Of a stretch of 64,000 nucleotides of DNA, positions 41,166-50,558 are shown piece by piece. Within the stretch, counting starts at the first letter, position 1. Every line of letters begins with the position of its first letter. This stretch comes from JBAMOY01 sp037071015 (GTDB lineage: Bacteria; Bacillota_I; Bacilli_A; RF39; UBA660). Below the pieces are notes generated by a model. It did not search any database. It was given only the letters and a program-made list of their open reading frames with translations, and had not been told where the DNA came from. The stretch is taken from NCBI GenBank assembly GCA_037071015.1, contig JBAMOY010000001.1, positions 124,001 to 188,000 of the forward strand, in the 5' to 3' direction. The position numbers and the translations under genes are program-made.

Positions 41166-42865
41166 TGCGTGATGTTTTAGCAACCATTATTACTGAAGTA
41201 ACCAATGAACTAGGGTTTTCGATTGACAATATGAATGTTATTAATTCAAATCGTCCTGATCTATGTGAATATCAATGTGATGATGTTTTTAAATTAGCTA
41301 AATTGTATCATAAAAGTCCTTTAGAAATTGGTACTTCTATTGTCGATAAAATAAACAATAGACCTGACTTTAATGATTACTTCAATAAGGTTAGTTTTAT
41401 ACCACCAGGTTTTATTAATATTTCAATTAGTGATAAATTTATCAACAATTATTTAAGTCTTATGAATAATCAACCTAAATTCAATCTAAAAATGCCCATA
41501 AAAAAAGAAACTTACTTTATGGATTATGGTGGACCTAATGTAGCAAAACCATTACATGTCGGTCATATGCGTACAGCTATCGTCGGTGAAGCTATTAAAA
41601 GAATTATTATGTATTTTGGTCATACAGTGATAAGTGATGTCCATCTCGGAGACTATGGATTACAAATTGGTCAAGTTATTTACGGTTTAAAACAGGAAAA
41701 TATTGATGTTTCTAATATTACGATTGCTGATTTAGATCGTATATATCCAATGATGAGTGCCCGATGTAAAGAAAATGAAGAGATTAAGAATATGTGTGCT
41801 GCTATTACTAAGGATCTTCAAGATGGCAATCAAGAATATCAAGCTTATTTTAGAAAGATATGTGAAGTATCTATTACTGATATCAAGAGTATATATAATT
41901 ATTTAGATGTCCATTTTGATTTGTGGCTAGGTGAAAGTGATGCTTATCCATATATTCCGAAAGTAGAAAAACTTTTGCAAGATAAAAAACTCCTTGAGAA
42001 AAGTGAAAATGCACTGGTTGTATATGTGGCTAAGAATGACGATAGAGTGGCAATTCCACCATTATTGTTCAAAAAGGCTAATGGTGCTTATATGTATCCG
42101 GCTACCGATTTAGGTTCTATCTATCAGCGCATTGAAGATTATAATCCTGATCATATTTTATATGTTGTTGACAATAGGCAAGCATTACATTTTGAACAAG
42201 TATTTAGGACATGTGAATTATCGGGATTAATTGATCGTAGTAAACTTGAACATCTAGGTTATGGTACTGTGAATGGTACTGATGGTAAACCATATAAAAC
42301 GCGAAGCGGTGACACACCAAAATTACAACACTTGTTTGAACAGACAAAAGAAATTTTTGTCAATCAAAAAGATAATAATGAAAAGATGGATGCAGCTGAT
42401 ATCGACAAGATTGTTAATTCAATTTTAAAGTTTGCTGATTTACAAAATAGTCGTGAACGTGATTATATCTTTGATATCAATAAATTTAGTGAAGTTGTAG
42501 GAAAAACAGGACCATATATTTTATACACTTATTTGCGAATTAATAAAATTATCGAAAATTTCGATTTTAGGGTTAATAATTTAACGGATAATATATATAA
42601 TAATTATGACCGTGATTTAAGAATTAAATTATTAGACCTAGAATATTTCTTAAACTTATCGTTTAAAGAGCGTAAACCTAATTATTTAACTGATTATTTA
42701 TACGAGTTGTGCGTTTGTACTAATGCTTTTTATCAAAACAATCATATTATGAATTTAGACGATATCGGTAAACGAAATGATTGGTTATACGTTTTAAATT
42801 TAACCAATCGCGTTATTAAAGAAATGTTAAAGCTTTTAGCTATCGACATTCCTAAAGAAATGTAA
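41165..42865 (+). CDS. argS: Arginyl-tRNA synthetase
   Basis: Charges tRNA-Arg. 566 residues, class I. The N-terminal domain recognises the D-loop of the tRNA. HVGH in PLHVGHMRTAIVGEA is the HIGH motif, and DGKPYKTRSGDTP replaces the KMSK loop, as in this branch of ArgRS. The C-terminal anticodon-binding domain ends LKLLAIDIPKEM. It is coupled to the DUF1934 gene and followed by rpoE. Confidence 0.96.
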   Translation: MRDVLATIITEVTNELGFSIDNMNVINSNRPDLCEYQCDDVFKLAKLYHKSPLEIGTSIVDKINNRPDFNDYFNKVSFIPPGFINISISDKFINNYLSLMNNQPKFNLKMPIKKETYFMDYGGPNVAKPLHVGHMRTAIVGEAIKRIIMYFGHTVISDVHLGDYGLQIGQVIYGLKQENIDVSNITIADLDRIYPMMSARCKENEEIKNMCAAITKDLQDGNQEYQAYFRKICEVSITDIKSIYNYLDVHFDLWLGESDAYPYIPKVEKLLQDKKLLEKSENALVVYVAKNDDRVAIPPLLFKKANGAYMYPATDLGSIYQRIEDYNPDHILYVVDNRQALHFEQVFRTCELSGLIDRSKLEHLGYGTVNGTDGKPYKTRSGDTPKLQHLFEQTKEIFVNQKDNNEKMDAADIDKIVNSILKFADLQNSRERDYIFDINKFSEVVGKTGPYILYTYLRINKIIENFDFRVNNLTDNIYNNYDRDLRIKLLDLEYFLNLSFKERKPNYLTDYLYELCVCTNAFYQNNHIMNLDDIGKRNDWLYVLNLTNRVIKEMLKLLAIDIPKEM

Positions 42866-42881
42866 TTTATTGGAGGTTATT

Positions 42882-43310
42882 ATGAAATTAAAGGATATGC
42901 CAAAAGAAGAATTAGAGATTCTTTCTTACAATGATTTAGCTTATATGCTTTTAAAAGAAAATAAAAAGAAAATGAATACACCACAAATTTTTAAATTTAT
43001 CTGCGAGTTATTGGGTTATAGTGATGATGAATATACTGCTAAGATTGGAGACTTTTATACATCACTAACAACTGATAAGCGATTTGTCTTACTTGATAAT
43101 GTCGATTGGGATTTAAGAGAACATCGTAAAGTTGAACTAGTTATTGATGATGACGATGAGGAAGAAATTGATATTGAAAGTGAAGAGGAAGAAATTATTG
43201 AGGAAGATACTGAAGAAGAAGATTTAGATGCTAATCTTGATGAAGATTTAGAAGATGATATGGACGATTTAGCTATTGTTGATGAAGAGGAATTAGATGA
43301 GGATAACTAA
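42882..43310 (+). CDS. rpoE: RNA polymerase delta subunit
   Basis: 142 residues from the ATG at 42882 after TGGAGG. The folded N-terminal HARE-HTH domain (about residues 1-80) has LSYNDLAYMLLKENKKKMNTPQ and FYTSLTTDKRFVLLD. The rest is a disordered, extremely Asp/Glu-rich tail. Delta helps recycle RNA polymerase and tunes promoter selectivity. It is a Bacilli hallmark and so a taxonomic marker for this window. Confidence 0.95.
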   Translation: MKLKDMPKEELEILSYNDLAYMLLKENKKKMNTPQIFKFICELLGYSDDEYTAKIGDFYTSLTTDKRFVLLDNVDWDLREHRKVELVIDDDDEEEIDIESEEEEIIEEDTEEEDLDANLDEDLEDDMDDLAIVDEEELDEDN

Positions 43311-43320
43311 TTCTTTTTTC

Positions 43321-43349
43321 TTGCTAAAGAAATATAATTATAGTATAAT
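43321..43349 (+). promoter_or_regulatory. Promoter of prfA operon
   Basis: TTGCTA (43321-43326) and TATAAT (43344-43349) with a 17-base spacer, 24 bases before prfA. Confidence 0.65.
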
Positions 43350-43373
43350 TTTGGATATGGAAGGCGGATTAAT

Positions 43374-44429
43374 ATGTTAGAAAGATTAAAAGCCATAGAA
43401 GAGCGTTATAATGAACTAAATAATGAGTTGATGAATCCAGAGATTATTACTGATATAAAAAAGACTTTAGAACTTACTAAAGAACAGGCTTCATTAAGAG
43501 AAGGATATGAAATATATCAGGAGTATAAAAAAGTATTAGACGATATCGAAGCGGCTAAAGAAATGCTTAAAGATCCAGAGTTGGGTGATTTCGCTAAAGA
43601 GGAATTAATTAGTTTAGAACAAAATAGAGAACAGTTAGAATCACAGATTGAGATTATTTTATTACCTAAAGATCCTGATGATGGTAAAAATGTTATTGTA
43701 GAAATTCGAGGAGCTGCTGGTGGTGATGAAGGAAATATTTTTGCCGGCGACTTGTTTGAAATGTATAAAAAATATGCTGAAAATGAAGGTTGGAGTATTG
43801 AAATATTAGAAGAAGAACCTGGTGAAGCTGGTGGTTATACTTTAATCAGCTTTATGGTTAAAGGGGAAAATGTCTATTCCAAATTGAAATACGAAAGCGG
43901 TGCACATCGGGTTCAACGTGTTCCTGTAACTGAAACTCAGGGGCGTGTTCATACATCGACGGCCACTGTATTAGTTATGCCAGAAGCTGAAGAAATTGAT
44001 TGTGACTTAGATATGAGTGAAGTTAGGATAGACATTACTAGAAGTAGTGGTTGTGGTGGTCAAGGCGTAAATACAACTGATAGCGCTGTTAGATTGACAC
44101 ATCTTCCAACGGGATTAGTAGTATATTCACAGACAGAGAGATCACAAATTAAAAATAAAGAAAAAGCGATTAAAATTTTACAGACACGTTTGTATGATTT
44201 AAAGAAGCAAGAACATGAACAGGAAGTTGGGGCCGAAAGAAGAAGTAAAATTGGAACTGGCGATCGTAGTGAAAAAATTAGAACTTATAATTATCCTCAA
44301 AATCGTGTCACTGACCATCGTATCGGATTTACATTGAAGCAATTAGATCGTGTTATGACTGGTGATTTAGGTGAAATTATTGATGCTTTGATTAATGAGG
44401 ATCAACAGCGTAAGTTAAAAGGTGAATAA
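43374..44429 (+). CDS. prfA: Peptide chain release factor 1
   Basis: 351 residues. Releases peptides at TAG and TAA. PVT in QRVPVTETQGRVHTS is the RF1 stop-codon tripeptide (PxT), and GCGGQGVNTTDSAVR holds the catalytic GGQ. Normal length with N-terminal helical domain. No frameshift site, unlike prfB. A terminator follows at once, so prmC, usually its partner, is transcribed separately here. Confidence 0.97.
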   Translation: MLERLKAIEERYNELNNELMNPEIITDIKKTLELTKEQASLREGYEIYQEYKKVLDDIEAAKEMLKDPELGDFAKEELISLEQNREQLESQIEIILLPKDPDDGKNVIVEIRGAAGGDEGNIFAGDLFEMYKKYAENEGWSIEILEEEPGEAGGYTLISFMVKGENVYSKLKYESGAHRVQRVPVTETQGRVHTSTATVLVMPEAEEIDCDLDMSEVRIDITRSSGCGGQGVNTTDSAVRLTHLPTGLVVYSQTERSQIKNKEKAIKILQTRLYDLKKQEHEQEVGAERRSKIGTGDRSEKIRTYNYPQNRVTDHRIGFTLKQLDRVMTGDLGEIIDALINEDQQRKLKGE

Positions 44430-44452
44430 AAATGTAGAAATACATTTTTTTG
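44428..44452 (+). terminator. Terminator after prfA
   Basis: A 9-bp stem AAAAATGTA / TACATTTTT with a GAAA tetraloop and T-run, overlapping the prfA stop. Confidence 0.75.
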
Positions 44453-44499
44453 TTTTAATCTAATGCTATGTTTGTTATAATTTTAATAGTGGAGGACTT

Positions 44500-44943
44500 A
44501 TGAAAAAAATATTAACTTTTGTTGTTAACCAAGATAATAAAATATTATTATTACACAATAATTTTAATGATTTATCTCATGGAGGAGATATTTGGTATAC
44601 CGTTACTGGTGGTATGGAAGAAAATGACATTAATCTTTTGGAAACTGTTAAAAGAGAAGTAAAGGAAGAAACTAATTTAGATGTCATTAATTCGATTTAT
44701 TTAAATGTTATTTTAAAATACAATATCAAATCTATGTTATGTGAAGAATATGTTTTTATTAGCTTTGTGGAAAATAATAGTATCATTTTAAATGAAGAAT
44801 TTAGTGAGTATTTATGGCTAGACATAAATGACTTTTTATCTATGTGTCATTGGTATTATGATAAACATATGTTATCTAATATATTAAATAAAGCTATAAA
44901 TCAAGAACTTTATTATTCAGTAGAAAAGGAGTTTAACATTTAA
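44500..44943 (+). CDS. NUDIX hydrolase
   Basis: 147 residues with the complete Nudix box from GGMEENDINLLETVKREV to KEETNLD (residues ~44-67), which binds metal and hydrolyses nucleoside diphosphate-linked compounds. The substrate cannot be read from sequence. GTGGAGGA precedes the ATG. It lies between prfA and prmC, 7 bases before the latter. Confidence 0.88.
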   Translation: MKKILTFVVNQDNKILLLHNNFNDLSHGGDIWYTVTGGMEENDINLLETVKREVKEETNLDVINSIYLNVILKYNIKSMLCEEYVFISFVENNSIILNEEFSEYLWLDINDFLSMCHWYYDKHMLSNILNKAINQELYYSVEKEFNI

Positions 44944-44950
44944 GCGTATT

Positions 44951-45661
44951 ATGAAAGATTTAGAATATTTAAAAAAGTATTATAAAGGAAATATAGATGA
45001 TGCTATTAAAAGATTAAATAATGGTGAGCCATTACAATATATAGTTGGTAATGTCGATTTTTACGGTAATTTAATAGAAGTAAACAAGAATGTTTTAATT
45101 CCTCGATTCGAAACAGAACAACTAGTTGAAAAGACCTTAAAATTAATCCATCCTAAAAAACATTTGTTACGGATTGCCGATTTAGGAACTGGTAGTGGAT
45201 GTATTGCGATTACTTTAAAAAAGGAAATTCCTAATAGTATTATTGATGCAGTTGATATATCAGAAAAAGCTTTAGAAGTTGCTAAGCATAATGCTATTTT
45301 AAACCATACAGATATTAATTTTTATCTTGGAGACATGTTAAAACCGCTTAAAGGCAGGTATGATGTAATTATTAGTAATCCACCTTATTTAGATTATAAT
45401 GAACCTATAATGGACATAGTTAGAAATAATGAGCCAGATCAAGCTTTATTCGCCGCTAATAGAGGATTATTTTATTATGAAGCGATTTTAAAAAATGTTT
45501 CATCTTACTTAAATGATGATTATATTATTGCTTTTGAGATTGGTTATCAACAAGGATTAAGTATACAAACATTGTGTCAAACCTATTTGCCGACAGCCAA
45601 AGTAATAGTTGAAAAAGATCTACAAGGAAAAGATCGGTTTGTTTTTATCATGAACAATTAA
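44951..45661 (+). CDS. prmC: Release factor glutamine methyltransferase
   Basis: Methylates the glutamine of the GGQ motif in RF1 and RF2, raising release efficiency. 236 residues. SAM-binding IADLGTGSGCIAI and the catalytic NPPY in VIISNPPYLDYNEP are present, as is GEPLQYIVGNVDFYG. The N-terminal domain that contacts the release factor is shorter than usual (normal length ~280). AAGGAG lies ~20 bases before the ATG, too far for an ideal site, so an upstream non-ATG start is possible. Confidence 0.92.
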   Translation: MKDLEYLKKYYKGNIDDAIKRLNNGEPLQYIVGNVDFYGNLIEVNKNVLIPRFETEQLVEKTLKLIHPKKHLLRIADLGTGSGCIAITLKKEIPNSIIDAVDISEKALEVAKHNAILNHTDINFYLGDMLKPLKGRYDVIISNPPYLDYNEPIMDIVRNNEPDQALFAANRGLFYYEAILKNVSSYLNDDYIIAFEIGYQQGLSIQTLCQTYLPTAKVIVEKDLQGKDRFVFIMNN

Positions 45662-45694
45662 ATATATATAAATAAGCATAATAACTTATATTGT

Positions 45695-45718
45695 AGAAAG
45701 CATAAAGCTTTCTTTTTT
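45695..45718 (+). terminator. Terminator after prmC
   Basis: A 7-bp stem AGAAAGC / GCTTTCT with a 5-base loop and six T residues. Confidence 0.75.
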
Positions 45719-45776
45719 CGTAAATAATAAAGATAATAGATAGTAAAAGTTAATATTAAGAGTAGATTGTTAAATA

Positions 45777-45805
45777 TTGACATTTCTCGACATAATATAT
45801 AAAAT
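45777..45805 (+). promoter_or_regulatory. Promoter of leucine-rich-repeat pilin gene
   Basis: TTGACA (45777-45782) and TAAAAT (45800-45805), 17-base spacer. CTCGACA within the spacer (45787-45793) differs from a Spo0A half-site by one base, which may be chance. Confidence 0.6.
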
Positions 45806-45831
45806 TAATATAGTAAGAAAGTAGGGAAAGA

Positions 45832-47400
45832 ATGAAAAAGAAAAGTGGATTTACCTTGATAGAACTATTAGCTGTAATCGTAATACTAGCCATAATCGCC
45901 TTAATAGCGACCCCAATGGTCTTAAAGTATATTAAGACATCTAAGGAGGGATCATACGATAATAGTATAGATAATATTTTGAGAGCAGCTGATAATTATT
46001 ATGCTGGATCATTGTTAAATACCAAAACAACCTATCCATTAACTTTTGCGTTTCCAAACAACAAAGAGTTAGGAGTAAAAGGGAAACAACCAGATTCAGG
46101 GTCTTTAACCATATATGAAGATGGAAGTACATATTTATATGCGGTATATGATGAAATAATATATACCAAGTTACCAAATGAGCAAAGAGCGAGAAGATAT
46201 AATATGGTAGTTGGTGATGATATTACATGGACAACTGATGGTAAGGGAAAGATAACAAAATATAATATGGGCAGTGCTAGTCAAAAGATCGAGTATCAAT
46301 TAGAAATATGGATGTCATATTTTGAAATCAGTTTTATTTACGCGTCACGTGATGCGGATGCAGGAGTAGACTTTGATTATAACCTTAGCTTAAAAGAAAA
46401 TGTAGAAAAAGCAGAGCAAGCGGGAGAGATTGACCGTGGGATGTTACCACTAGAGTTAAATAAGGAAATAGATGAAGCCTTAGAGATATTTAATACAAAG
46501 AGTGCGATAACAGAAGAAGAATTTTGGAAAATGGTAGAAGATAATCGAGAAAAATTGCCATATTTTGCAGATTACTATGATTTAGAAAATAGCGGAAGTG
46601 GAACTCTATCAGATTTAAAAGCATACCAGTTAATAAGAGATAATATAGAAGCAACTAATATTTTAGTTATACCAAATTATGTTAAACATAGTGATGGTAC
46701 CAAAGAGAAGATTACTAGTATCGATACTTATGCCTTTAGAAATAGCGGTATATATGGTGCTTTTGAATGTTATATAGCACCACCATATAGCGATGATGAT
46801 AGCAATCTTAAAGGTATAGATCTAATTATACCAGAAGGAATTGAAGAAATTAATGATGGTGTGTTTCAAGCGTGTATATTAAATAGTGTAAATATTGGTA
46901 ATACAGTTAAAACAATTGGTGCGAGTAGCTTTTATACGAATTTGCTAGAAACCGTTGTTTTACCTAATGCTTTAGAATTTATAGGAGGTAATGCCTTTGG
47001 GGGTAATAAAATTAAAGGTAATATTATAATACCTAAAGGAGTAACTATAATTGAGCACAGTGCCTTTGAGAAAGAAGCAGGTACCTGTACAGAGGATCAG
47101 CTTAACGGAACATATGGGGATGCTATAGCTAGATTGTGTAGATTATTGACCACCAACCGAAATGAAATTAATAGTGTCACCTTTGAAAAGGGAAGTAAAA
47201 TAGAAACTATTGAGTATAGTGCTTTTGCAGGTAATAAGATAGAAAATATTACGATACCAGGTAGTATTAAGACGATTGGTAGTAACGCTTTTAATTGTGA
47301 GACGTTAAAAAGTGCAACTATTGAAAGAGCTAAAGGTAGTGACTTGTCTGTTAATGCGACAGCCTTTGGTAATGTTACACCTGTTTATAAAGCTTCATAA
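45832..47400 (+). CDS. Pilin-like protein with BspA-type leucine-rich repeats
   Basis: 522 residues. The N-terminus has a prepilin signal (SG|FTLIELLAVIVILAI) and stalk to about residue 60. A helical region of unknown type spans ~150-290. From about residue 285 come BspA-like repeats (LRR_5) such as GIEEINDGVFQAC, TVKTIGASSFYTN, ALEFIGGNAFGGN and SIKTIGSNAFNCE. BspA repeats mediate binding to host proteins and other bacteria in oral and gut species. Fused to a pilin stalk they would form an adhesive pilus tip. The N-terminal coding DNA is close to that of the pilin gene at 9250. It has its own promoter and terminator. Confidence 0.82.
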   Translation: MKKKSGFTLIELLAVIVILAIIALIATPMVLKYIKTSKEGSYDNSIDNILRAADNYYAGSLLNTKTTYPLTFAFPNNKELGVKGKQPDSGSLTIYEDGSTYLYAVYDEIIYTKLPNEQRARRYNMVVGDDITWTTDGKGKITKYNMGSASQKIEYQLEIWMSYFEISFIYASRDADAGVDFDYNLSLKENVEKAEQAGEIDRGMLPLELNKEIDEALEIFNTKSAITEEEFWKMVEDNREKLPYFADYYDLENSGSGTLSDLKAYQLIRDNIEATNILVIPNYVKHSDGTKEKITSIDTYAFRNSGIYGAFECYIAPPYSDDDSNLKGIDLIIPEGIEEINDGVFQACILNSVNIGNTVKTIGASSFYTNLLETVVLPNALEFIGGNAFGGNKIKGNIIIPKGVTIIEHSAFEKEAGTCTEDQLNGTYGDAIARLCRLLTTNRNEINSVTFEKGSKIETIEYSAFAGNKIENITIPGSIKTIGSNAFNCETLKSATIERAKGSDLSVNATAFGNVTPVYKAS

Positions 47401-47403
47401 TGA

Positions 47404-47456
47404 TGTCAAAATATATAGAAACAGCATTAGTTATAATGTTGTTTTTTATTTTGACA
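47404..47456 (+). terminator. Nested hairpin terminator
   Basis: An inner 10-bp stem with one wobble (AACAGCATTA / TAATGTTGTT, 47420-47443) with following T-run. An outer perfect 10-bp stem TGTCAAAATA / TATTTTGACA encloses it. It terminates the pilin gene. Confidence 0.75.
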
Positions 47457-47530
47457 ATATAAGAGCTTTTTTTATTTGATATCAAAAGAGTTAAGTGATA
47501 TACTTATGATGATAATAGGAGGATGGTATC

Positions 47531-49894
47531 ATGTCAGATAAACATATTACTAGGTATCGTCCTAGTATCTATATTGGTCTGAGAACAAATGAGGTAAAAC
47601 GACAAAAAGAATTAGGTTTAATTAATTATGATACTGATGTTCCAACTAAGTCTATAAAACAGATTGTTAGTGGTAATATTTTTACTCTTTTTAATTTATT
47701 GAATATTATGTTAGCTTTAGCTATTATTTTAGTTGGTTCTTATAAAAATTTATTATTTTTAGGTGTCGTTATTTGTAATACTTTTATTAGCACTTTTCAG
47801 GAAGTTAGATCAAAAAAGATAATTGATAAATTATCTTTGTTATCAGCACACAAGGTCAAAGTTATTCGTAATCGTCAGGAAGAAAAACTATCATTAAATG
47901 AAATTGTCCTTGATGATATTGTTAAATTTTCTTTAGGAGATCAGGTGGTTGTAGATACGATTATTTGTGATGGTGCCTGTGAAGTTAATGAGGCTTTTAT
48001 TACAGGGGAGTCTAAACCTCGTTACAAACATAAAGGAGATATTCTATTGTCAAGTAGTTTTATTGTCAGTGGTAACGTTATTTGTCAAGTCGAGCATGTG
48101 GGCGAAGATAACTATACGTCAGTTATTTCTAAAGAAGCTAAATACATTAAGAAGATTAATTCTGAAATTATGAGCTCATTAAAAAAAATTATCAAGATTG
48201 TATCTATATTAATTGTTCCTTTAGGGTTGATTTTATTTTATAAACAGACACAAATTGTCAATAATACTTTATCGATGGCTGTTGTCAATACAGTAGCGGC
48301 TATTATCGGTATGATTCCCGAAGGATTAATGTTACTTACAAGTACTGTTTTAGCTGTAAGTGTCATTCGTTTAGCAAAATATAATGTTTTAGTGCAACAA
48401 TTATATTGTATTGAGACGCTAGCCCGTGTTGACACTTTATGTTTAGATAAAACGGGAACTATTACTAATGGACATATGGAAGTTTCTGATGTTATTCCTT
48501 TGGATCATCATACCCTTGCTCAAGTTGATAGAGTTATGTGTGGGTTATCTTCAGCCTTAGATGATAATAATCCGACTTTCAAGGCCATTCATGATAAATT
48601 TACAACTAATTCCAATTTTAAAGTTTTAAAAACATATCCTTTTTCTTCTGATAAAAAATATTCAGGAGCTAGCTTTAAAAATGAAGGCACTTATGTACTA
48701 GGGGCACCTGAATATTTACTGCACGATGATATATCTAAAATTCAAGCCAGATTAGATGAATATGTTTCTGATAACCGGGTTTTATTGCTTATTAAGGTTG
48801 ATGATGATTTTATTGATAATGATTTTTCAAATATTGATTTAATGGCATTAATTTTAATTCGCGACCAAATTCGTGATAATGCAGCTAAAACTATTAATTA
48901 CTTTAAAAAACAGAAAGTTGATATTAGAATTATCTCGGGTGATAACCCTATGACAATTGCTGCTACAGCTAAACGGGTGGGCATTTCACTTACTGACGAT
49001 CAAATAGTTAATACTAGCACATGGCAAAATTATGATGATGTATTAGATGGAATTGAAAAATATAAAGTTTTTGGCCGGGTTAAACCTGATCAAAAACAGT
49101 TGATTATTCGTGCTCTTAAAGAAAAAGGGCATATAGTAGCTATGACTGGTGATGGGGTTAATGATGTTTTAGCTATGAAAGAATCCGATTGTGCTATTGC
49201 TATGAATGATGGTAGTGATGCTGCCCGTAACGTTGCAGAGCTAGTTTTATTGGATTCTGATTTTTCTTCGATGCCAAAAATTGTATCAGAGGGACGTCGT
49301 ACAATCAATAATATTGCTCGTTCTGCCACTTTGTTTTTATCTAAAACGATTTATGCTTTTCTATTAGCTATTTTATTCTTATTTATCAATTTAAAATATC
49401 CGTTTATGCCAATTCAACTTTCTTTAATTAGCACTGTTACGATAGGAATTCCTGCTTTTATTTTAGCATTAGAACCCAACCAAGAGCGAGTATCAGGTAA
49501 TTTTTTAAAACGTGTTATAAGTAGAGCTTTACCATCGGGAATAACAACTGTTTTGACCATTATCATGGTAGTTATTATGACAAATATTTTTCATTTGTCA
49601 TCAGAACAAGCTTCTACTTTAGCCGTCATTTTAACAGCTTATGTCGGCTTACAATTAGTATACCGAATTAGCCAACCGTTTAATCGATTACGAAAATTTC
49701 TATTTGTTTTTTTAATTGTTTTGTTTACTATTTTAACTCTAGTGACTCATGAGTTGTTTTCTATCACAGAATTGAATCTTATTTTACTGATAATAATGTT
49801 ATTTTTAATGATGTTAGATATTAGTATTTTTAATGGATTATATAGATTAGTGGATATGTTTATGAAAAAACATCAAAAATGGTTTGATGTATAA
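47531..49894 (+). CDS. Cation-translocating P-type ATPase
   Basis: 787 residues. Phosphorylation motif DKTGTIT near residue 308, actuator motif ITGES, nucleotide-binding region with SDKKYSGASF, and hinge motif MTGDGVNDVLAMKESDCAIA. IPEGL in the fourth membrane segment and a compact cytoplasmic domain resemble CtpE-like Ca2+ ATPases of Actinobacteria and Bacillota. There is no heavy-metal-binding N-domain and no CPC motif, so it is not a copper or cadmium pump. Calcium or another divalent cation is likely, but the ion is inferred. TAGGAGGATGG precedes the ATG. Confidence 0.88.
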   Translation: MSDKHITRYRPSIYIGLRTNEVKRQKELGLINYDTDVPTKSIKQIVSGNIFTLFNLLNIMLALAIILVGSYKNLLFLGVVICNTFISTFQEVRSKKIIDKLSLLSAHKVKVIRNRQEEKLSLNEIVLDDIVKFSLGDQVVVDTIICDGACEVNEAFITGESKPRYKHKGDILLSSSFIVSGNVICQVEHVGEDNYTSVISKEAKYIKKINSEIMSSLKKIIKIVSILIVPLGLILFYKQTQIVNNTLSMAVVNTVAAIIGMIPEGLMLLTSTVLAVSVIRLAKYNVLVQQLYCIETLARVDTLCLDKTGTITNGHMEVSDVIPLDHHTLAQVDRVMCGLSSALDDNNPTFKAIHDKFTTNSNFKVLKTYPFSSDKKYSGASFKNEGTYVLGAPEYLLHDDISKIQARLDEYVSDNRVLLLIKVDDDFIDNDFSNIDLMALILIRDQIRDNAAKTINYFKKQKVDIRIISGDNPMTIAATAKRVGISLTDDQIVNTSTWQNYDDVLDGIEKYKVFGRVKPDQKQLIIRALKEKGHIVAMTGDGVNDVLAMKESDCAIAMNDGSDAARNVAELVLLDSDFSSMPKIVSEGRRTINNIARSATLFLSKTIYAFLLAILFLFINLKYPFMPIQLSLISTVTIGIPAFILALEPNQERVSGNFLKRVISRALPSGITTVLTIIMVVIMTNIFHLSSEQASTLAVILTAYVGLQLVYRISQPFNRLRKFLFVFLIVLFTILTLVTHELFSITELNLILLIIMLFLMMLDISIFNGLYRLVDMFMKKHQKWFDV

Positions 49895-49945
49895 TTGACA
49901 ATGATATTACGTATTTGTATAATATAGATATTAGGAGTTGAAAAC

Positions 49946-50488
49946 ATGGATGAAATTTTAATGGAAGCAGAAATTAAGATGACTTCTTCAATTGAAAATA
50001 TGAATAAGCGATTGTTAAATATCCGCGCTGGTCGTGCCAATCCAGCTATTTTAGATGGTGTAATGGTAAATTATTATGGTGTTGATACACCATTAAAACA
50101 GCTAGCCACAATTTCTATTCCAGAAGCGCGACAACTTTCAATAAAGCCATTTGACAAAAGTTGTTTGCCAGCTATTGAAAAAGCTATTTTTGAAGCTAAT
50201 ATTGGTTTAACACCAAACAATAATGGTGAAATTATTATTTTGAATATTCCTGTGCTTACAGAGGATGGTCGTCGTGAATTTGTTAAGCAAGCTAAAAATA
50301 TTGCTGAAGAATGTAAAATAGCGCTTCGTAATATTAGACAGGATGCTAATAACGATATTAAAAAATTAGAAGTGCCAGAGGATGACAAAAAAGGTGCAAC
50401 TGAAGATATCCAAGATTTAATTAATAAATATAACAAACTAGTTGATGATAAAATGAAGGAAAAAGAAACAGAACTTATGAGTTTATAG
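49946..50488 (+). CDS. frr: Ribosome recycling factor
   Basis: 180 residues, all-helical arm plus beta domain. It splits post-termination ribosomes with EF-G. Signatures are LLNIRAGRANPAIL, PLKQLATISIPEARQL, GLTPNNNGEIIIL and LRNIRQDANNDIKKLE. pyrH, its usual partner, is missing, so the gene has been separated. TAGGAGTTG precedes the ATG. Confidence 0.97.
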   Translation: MDEILMEAEIKMTSSIENMNKRLLNIRAGRANPAILDGVMVNYYGVDTPLKQLATISIPEARQLSIKPFDKSCLPAIEKAIFEANIGLTPNNNGEIIILNIPVLTEDGRREFVKQAKNIAEECKIALRNIRQDANNDIKKLEVPEDDKKGATEDIQDLINKYNKLVDDKMKEKETELMSL

Positions 50489-50500
50489 TTCTGTTTTTTT
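50466..50500 (+). terminator. Terminator after frr
   Basis: A perfect 10-bp stem AAACAGAACT / AGTTCTGTTT, 11-base loop and T-run, overlapping the frr stop. Confidence 0.8.
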
Positions 50501-50558
50501 ACTCTTGTTTTTCTCTTCTTTTAGTGTTATAATATAACGCGCAAAGGAGATGTTTTTA

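Noticed and set aside
45787..45793. CTCGACA as a Spo0A box in a pilin promoter
   Set aside because: One short mismatched half-site within a spacer; expected by chance. CGTCGAA near 55381 was discounted for the same reason.
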